This document shows, one piece after another, positions 36,785-37,505 of a DNA stretch of 37,505 nucleotides. The notes beneath the pieces were generated by a model. The model did no database searches. It was not told the DNA's origin and saw only the letters and a program-made list of their open reading frames with translations. Position numbers and translations under genes: made by a program. The number at the start of each line of letters is the position of its first letter. Within the stretch, counting starts at the first letter, position 1. Origin of the DNA: Jiella soli (GTDB taxonomy: Bacteria; Pseudomonadota; Alphaproteobacteria; Rhizobiales; Rhizobiaceae); assembly GCF_020615385.1 (NCBI RefSeq), contig NZ_JAJAVB010000014.1:157714-195218 (forward strand), written 5' to 3'.

Positions 36785-36880
36785 ATTTTTATCTGTTCTT
36801 AACAGCCTCTCCGCTAGCCATTTCCACGTGGCCGAGCATCCGGTCCGCCGCCTCATCTCTGCTCCCATTGGATGATCCCG

Positions 36881-37505
36881 ATGAATTTTTCCATCAATCG
36901 AAAGCTATCGGCGCTGATCGCAGTCGCGGCCGTCGTCAGCATCGTCGCCATGTCGCTGCAGCTCTATTCGTTGCACGAGACGATCTGGAAGGACCGCAAG
37001 AACCTGATCGTCTCGCAGGTGCAGAGCGCGATCTCCATGCTCGCGGGCTTCCAGGCGAAGGTCGAGAAGGGGGAGATGACGCTTCAGGAGGCGCAGGATC
37101 GCGTCCGCGAGGCGGCACTGCCGATCCGCTTCGGCGAGAACGACTATCTCTTCATGATGGACGGCCAGGGCATGCGGGTCATGCATCCCGATCCCAAGCT
37201 GATGGGGACCGACTCCTTCACCTCGAAGGATCCGACCGGCAAGTTCTACAACAAGGAGATGGTCGAGAACGCCCACAAGGGCGGCGGCTTCACCTCCTAT
37301 TACCGCCCCCGCCTGAAGGGCTCGACGGACCTCCAGTCGAAGCTCTCCTATGCGGAACTCTTCGTTCCCTGGGACTGGACCGTCGCCGCCGGCCTTTACG
37401 TCGACGACCTCCAGACGCAGTTCATGAAGGAGGTCTACAAGACGCTGGCGTGGTCCGCTCTTCTTCTGCTCGTGCTGATCGGCTGCGCCTGGCCGCTGGC
37501 CCGTT
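36881..37505 (+). CDS. methyl-accepting chemotaxis protein with Cache sensor (partial, runs off the window)
   Basis: The first 208 codons of a second receptor; the rest is beyond the window. It starts MNFSINRKLSALIAVAAVVS (membrane helix 1). It then has a single-Cache type periplasmic domain: NLIVSQVQSAISMLAGFQAK, IRFGENDYLFMMDGQGMRVMHP and VPWDWTVAAGLYVDDL. A second membrane helix (TLAWSALLLLVLIGCAW) follows. This layout is that of sCache_2 chemoreceptors, which often sense small organic acids. The HAMP and signalling domains should follow but are not visible, so a Cache-containing cyclase or histidine kinase is not excluded. An in-frame ATG nine bases upstream is an alternative start. Confidence 0.85.
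   Translation, partial: MNFSINRKLSALIAVAAVVSIVAMSLQLYSLHETIWKDRKNLIVSQVQSAISMLAGFQAKVEKGEMTLQEAQDRVREAALPIRFGENDYLFMMDGQGMRVMHPDPKLMGTDSFTSKDPTGKFYNKEMVENAHKGGGFTSYYRPRLKGSTDLQSKLSYAELFVPWDWTVAAGLYVDDLQTQFMKEVYKTLAWSALLLLVLIGCAWPLAR

Larger units (their letters stand above)
36221..36880. other. intergenic region between two chemoreceptor genes with a transposase remnant
   Basis: 660 bp without an intact gene. In order: hairpins after the first chemoreceptor (36230-36310), ~200 bp in which I see nothing, the C-terminal remnant of an IS5-type transposase on the minus strand (36511-36639), copy B of the 135-bp element (36650-36784) and a ~95-bp leader of the second chemoreceptor starting with an AT-rich patch (TGTAATTTTTATCTGTTCTT). 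Confidence 0.7.

Overview
The window is a chromosomal segment of a high-GC alphaproteobacterium, almost certainly a member of the Rhizobiales/Hyphomicrobiales. The evidence is an Agrobacterium CP4-like AroA, an aroA - small membrane protein - cmk - rpsA cluster, an FYDLN-acid (TIGR02300) gene with a tRNA-Ala beside it, an alphaproteobacterial-type SdhA/B/C/D set, and MCP, HD-GYP, SleB and DUF2252 proteins of the kinds common in this order. The genus cannot be set from the sequence alone.

Layout, left to right. (1) 1-3.6 kb: malate synthase G (minus), a 49-residue membrane peptide (minus) and an exported TAXI-type solute-binding protein (plus). (2) 3.6-8.6 kb is the accessory part. It holds a ~380-bp tandem repeat array, then a large MmeI-like fused endonuclease/methyltransferase (minus). 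That gene is broken near its 3' end by a frameshift at a run of six G, and its target-recognition half is visibly poorer in GC than the rest. A gene-free stretch with a strong hairpin follows. (3) 8.6-13.1 kb: a YggT/DUF167 pair, then a probable envelope-lipid glycan locus. This has a PAP2 phosphatase fused in frame to a GT2 glycosyltransferase, a 4-bp-overlapping LABN-domain membrane protein, and a divergent ArnT/PMT-like GT39 glycosyltransferase. (4) 13.3-19.1 kb: RlpA-like protein, PhoD-like phosphatase, SleB-type cell-wall hydrolase lipoprotein, DUF1993, DUF2252. (5) 19.2-23.6 kb (all minus): sdhB, an App1-like phosphatase, a Cys-containing exported protein and a tandem HD/HD-GYP protein. 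(6) 23.8-29.3 kb: rpsA, cmk, membrane protein and aroA (minus), divergent from the FYDLN-acid gene and tRNA-Ala(GGC). (7) 29.5-33.6 kb: SH3-domain secreted protein, GNAT acetyltransferase, then sdhC-sdhD-sdhA ending in a textbook terminator. (8) 33.7-37.5 kb: a 60-residue acidic protein, a CHASE3-type chemoreceptor with a C-terminal NWEEF tether, an IS5-type transposase remnant, and the start of a second, Cache-type chemoreceptor cut by the window edge.

Central metabolism (glcB, sdh genes) and housekeeping genes (rpsA, cmk, aroA) surround small accessory modules. The points most worth a second look are the frameshifted restriction-modification enzyme with an apparently exchanged recognition domain, the PAP2-GT2 fusion that keeps a strong internal ribosome-binding site, sdhB being about 11 kb from sdhCDA on the other strand, and a ~135-bp duplicated element upstream of both chemoreceptor genes, one copy abutting a transposase remnant. 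I see no wholly new multigene system, no CRISPR array, no prophage and no origin. Functions are assigned from recognised motifs and family resemblance; no searches were run.
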